The position numbers and the translations under genes are program-made. A stretch of DNA of 64,000 nucleotides from the NCBI GenBank assembly GCA_963828705.1, contig CAWHGA010000047.1:40330-104329 (forward strand), written 5' to 3'. The notes below the pieces were generated by a model. That model did not search any database. It worked only from the letters and a program-made list of their open reading frames with translations, and was not told where the DNA came from. Every line of letters starts with the position of its first letter. Positions within the stretch are counted from its first letter, which is position 1. Shown here piece after piece: positions 63,649 through 64,000 of the stretch. Source of the DNA: CAWDJT01 sp963828705. Lineage in GTDB: Bacteria > Desulfobacterota > Syntrophobacteria > Syntrophobacterales > Syntrophobacteraceae.

Positions 63649-64000
63649 CGTCCGGCCTTTCGGTTGGCCGCCTGAGCCATCTCCACCCGGCCGCTCTGAA
63701 AGCGCTCCACCGCCTCGCGCACCGTCAACCCCTCCAGGTTCTGCCCGATCTTGATGCCGGCGGCGGAGAGTGCCTGGAAGGCCTTGGGACCCACGAAACC
63801 GGTGAGCAGACAGCTCACACCGGCCCGGGCGATCAACTCGGCAGCCTGGATTCCAGCGCCTTGGGCCATCACCTGGGACTGGCCGTTGTCGATGTACTGG
63901 GTTTCCATGGTTTCCAGGTCCACCACCACGAAACCGGCAGCCCTGCCGAAGCGGGGGTCCACCTGGTCGTCCAGTGAGGGACCTTCGCTGGTAACCGCGA
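63645..64000 (-). CDS. NifX/MTH1175-like protein (partial at window edge)
   Basis: The N-terminus lies just outside the window; the visible part begins AVTSEGPSLDDQVDPRFGRAAGFVVVDLET. The family core follows: YIDNGQSQVMAQGAGIQAAELIARAGVSCLLTGFVGPKAFQALSAAGIKIGQNLEGLTVREAVERFQSG. It is a short single-domain member of the Nitro_FeMo-Co fold and lacks the Cys-rich tail of the copy at 61.4-61.8 kb. Its stop overlaps the ATPase start, so expression is coupled. Confidence 0.85.
   Translation of the reverse strand, partial: AVTSEGPSLDDQVDPRFGRAAGFVVVDLETMETQYIDNGQSQVMAQGAGIQAAELIARAGVSCLLTGFVGPKAFQALSAAGIKIGQNLEGLTVREAVERFQSGRVEMAQAANRKAGR

Noticed and set aside
1..64000. CRISPR array or prophage
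   Set aside because: No evenly spaced direct repeats and no phage structural, integrase or terminase genes were found on either strand.

Overview
The window looks like a chromosome segment from a GC-rich, anaerobic deltaproteobacterium (Desulfobacterota, most likely near the Syntrophobacteria). The inference rests on gene content and order: a DUF1844 / ispE / tRNA-Gln / prs / rplY / pth / carD / PIN-TRAM / rluD core, a stand-alone IMP cyclohydrolase, a CooC-type nickel ATPase, DUF6485 and DUF3842 proteins, and paired MinD-ferredoxin ATPases with NifX-like proteins as in sulfate reducers.

Layout. 1-7.0 kb: housekeeping genes, all on +. 7.0-19.4 kb: a surface-glycan island with two facing gene runs. 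On + are a membrane protein, a methyltransferase and a GT4 enzyme. On - are a radical-SAM protein, a GT39 enzyme, GT2 and GT4/GT2 enzymes and a Stf0 sulfotransferase. Nearly every gene in it carries indels, and its AT-rich edge looks foreign. 19.7-30.5 kb: a type II secretion operon on - in the order gspE-F-H-I-J-K-L-M-D, without gspG or gspC. 31.0-35.0 kb: cooC, then the IMP-cyclohydrolase half of purH, purD, purE and a TsaC-like gene. 35.2-41.3 kb: an envelope-precursor block with a MurG carrying a C-terminal HEAT-repeat domain, a divergent MraY, a LAB_N protein, a DPM1-like glycosyltransferase and UDP-glucose dehydrogenase. 41.6-47.4 kb: an NtrC-type regulator, small cysteine-rich and membrane proteins, a cysteine hydrolase, CutA and an NYN-nuclease protein. 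47.4-58.6 kb: birA-cobS-cobU-DUF3842-parB-parA, then the conserved rsmG-mnmE-jag-yidC-yidD-rnpA-rpmH block, all on -. 58.8-60.8 kb: remnants of a LutB-like Fe-S protein and a receiver domain. 60.9-64 kb: a NifU-like scaffold, two NifX-like proteins and two MinD-ferredoxin ATPases, similar to the orange-protein (ORP) operons of Desulfovibrio.

A recurring feature is the single-base frameshift. Essential or near-universal genes (purD three times; tsaC, birA, rsmG, gspD, the NtrC regulator and DUF1844 once each) are broken by single-base gains, often an extra C or G, while neighbouring long genes are intact. This points to consensus or assembly indels in much of the window. The glycan island and the 58.8-61.4 kb region are denser in breaks and may also be truly decayed.

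The best candidates for an undescribed system are the MurG-HEAT / MraY(HHN) pair, and a recurring accessory domain (GxGW[H/Y]..E...RW) found on three proteins of the glycan island.
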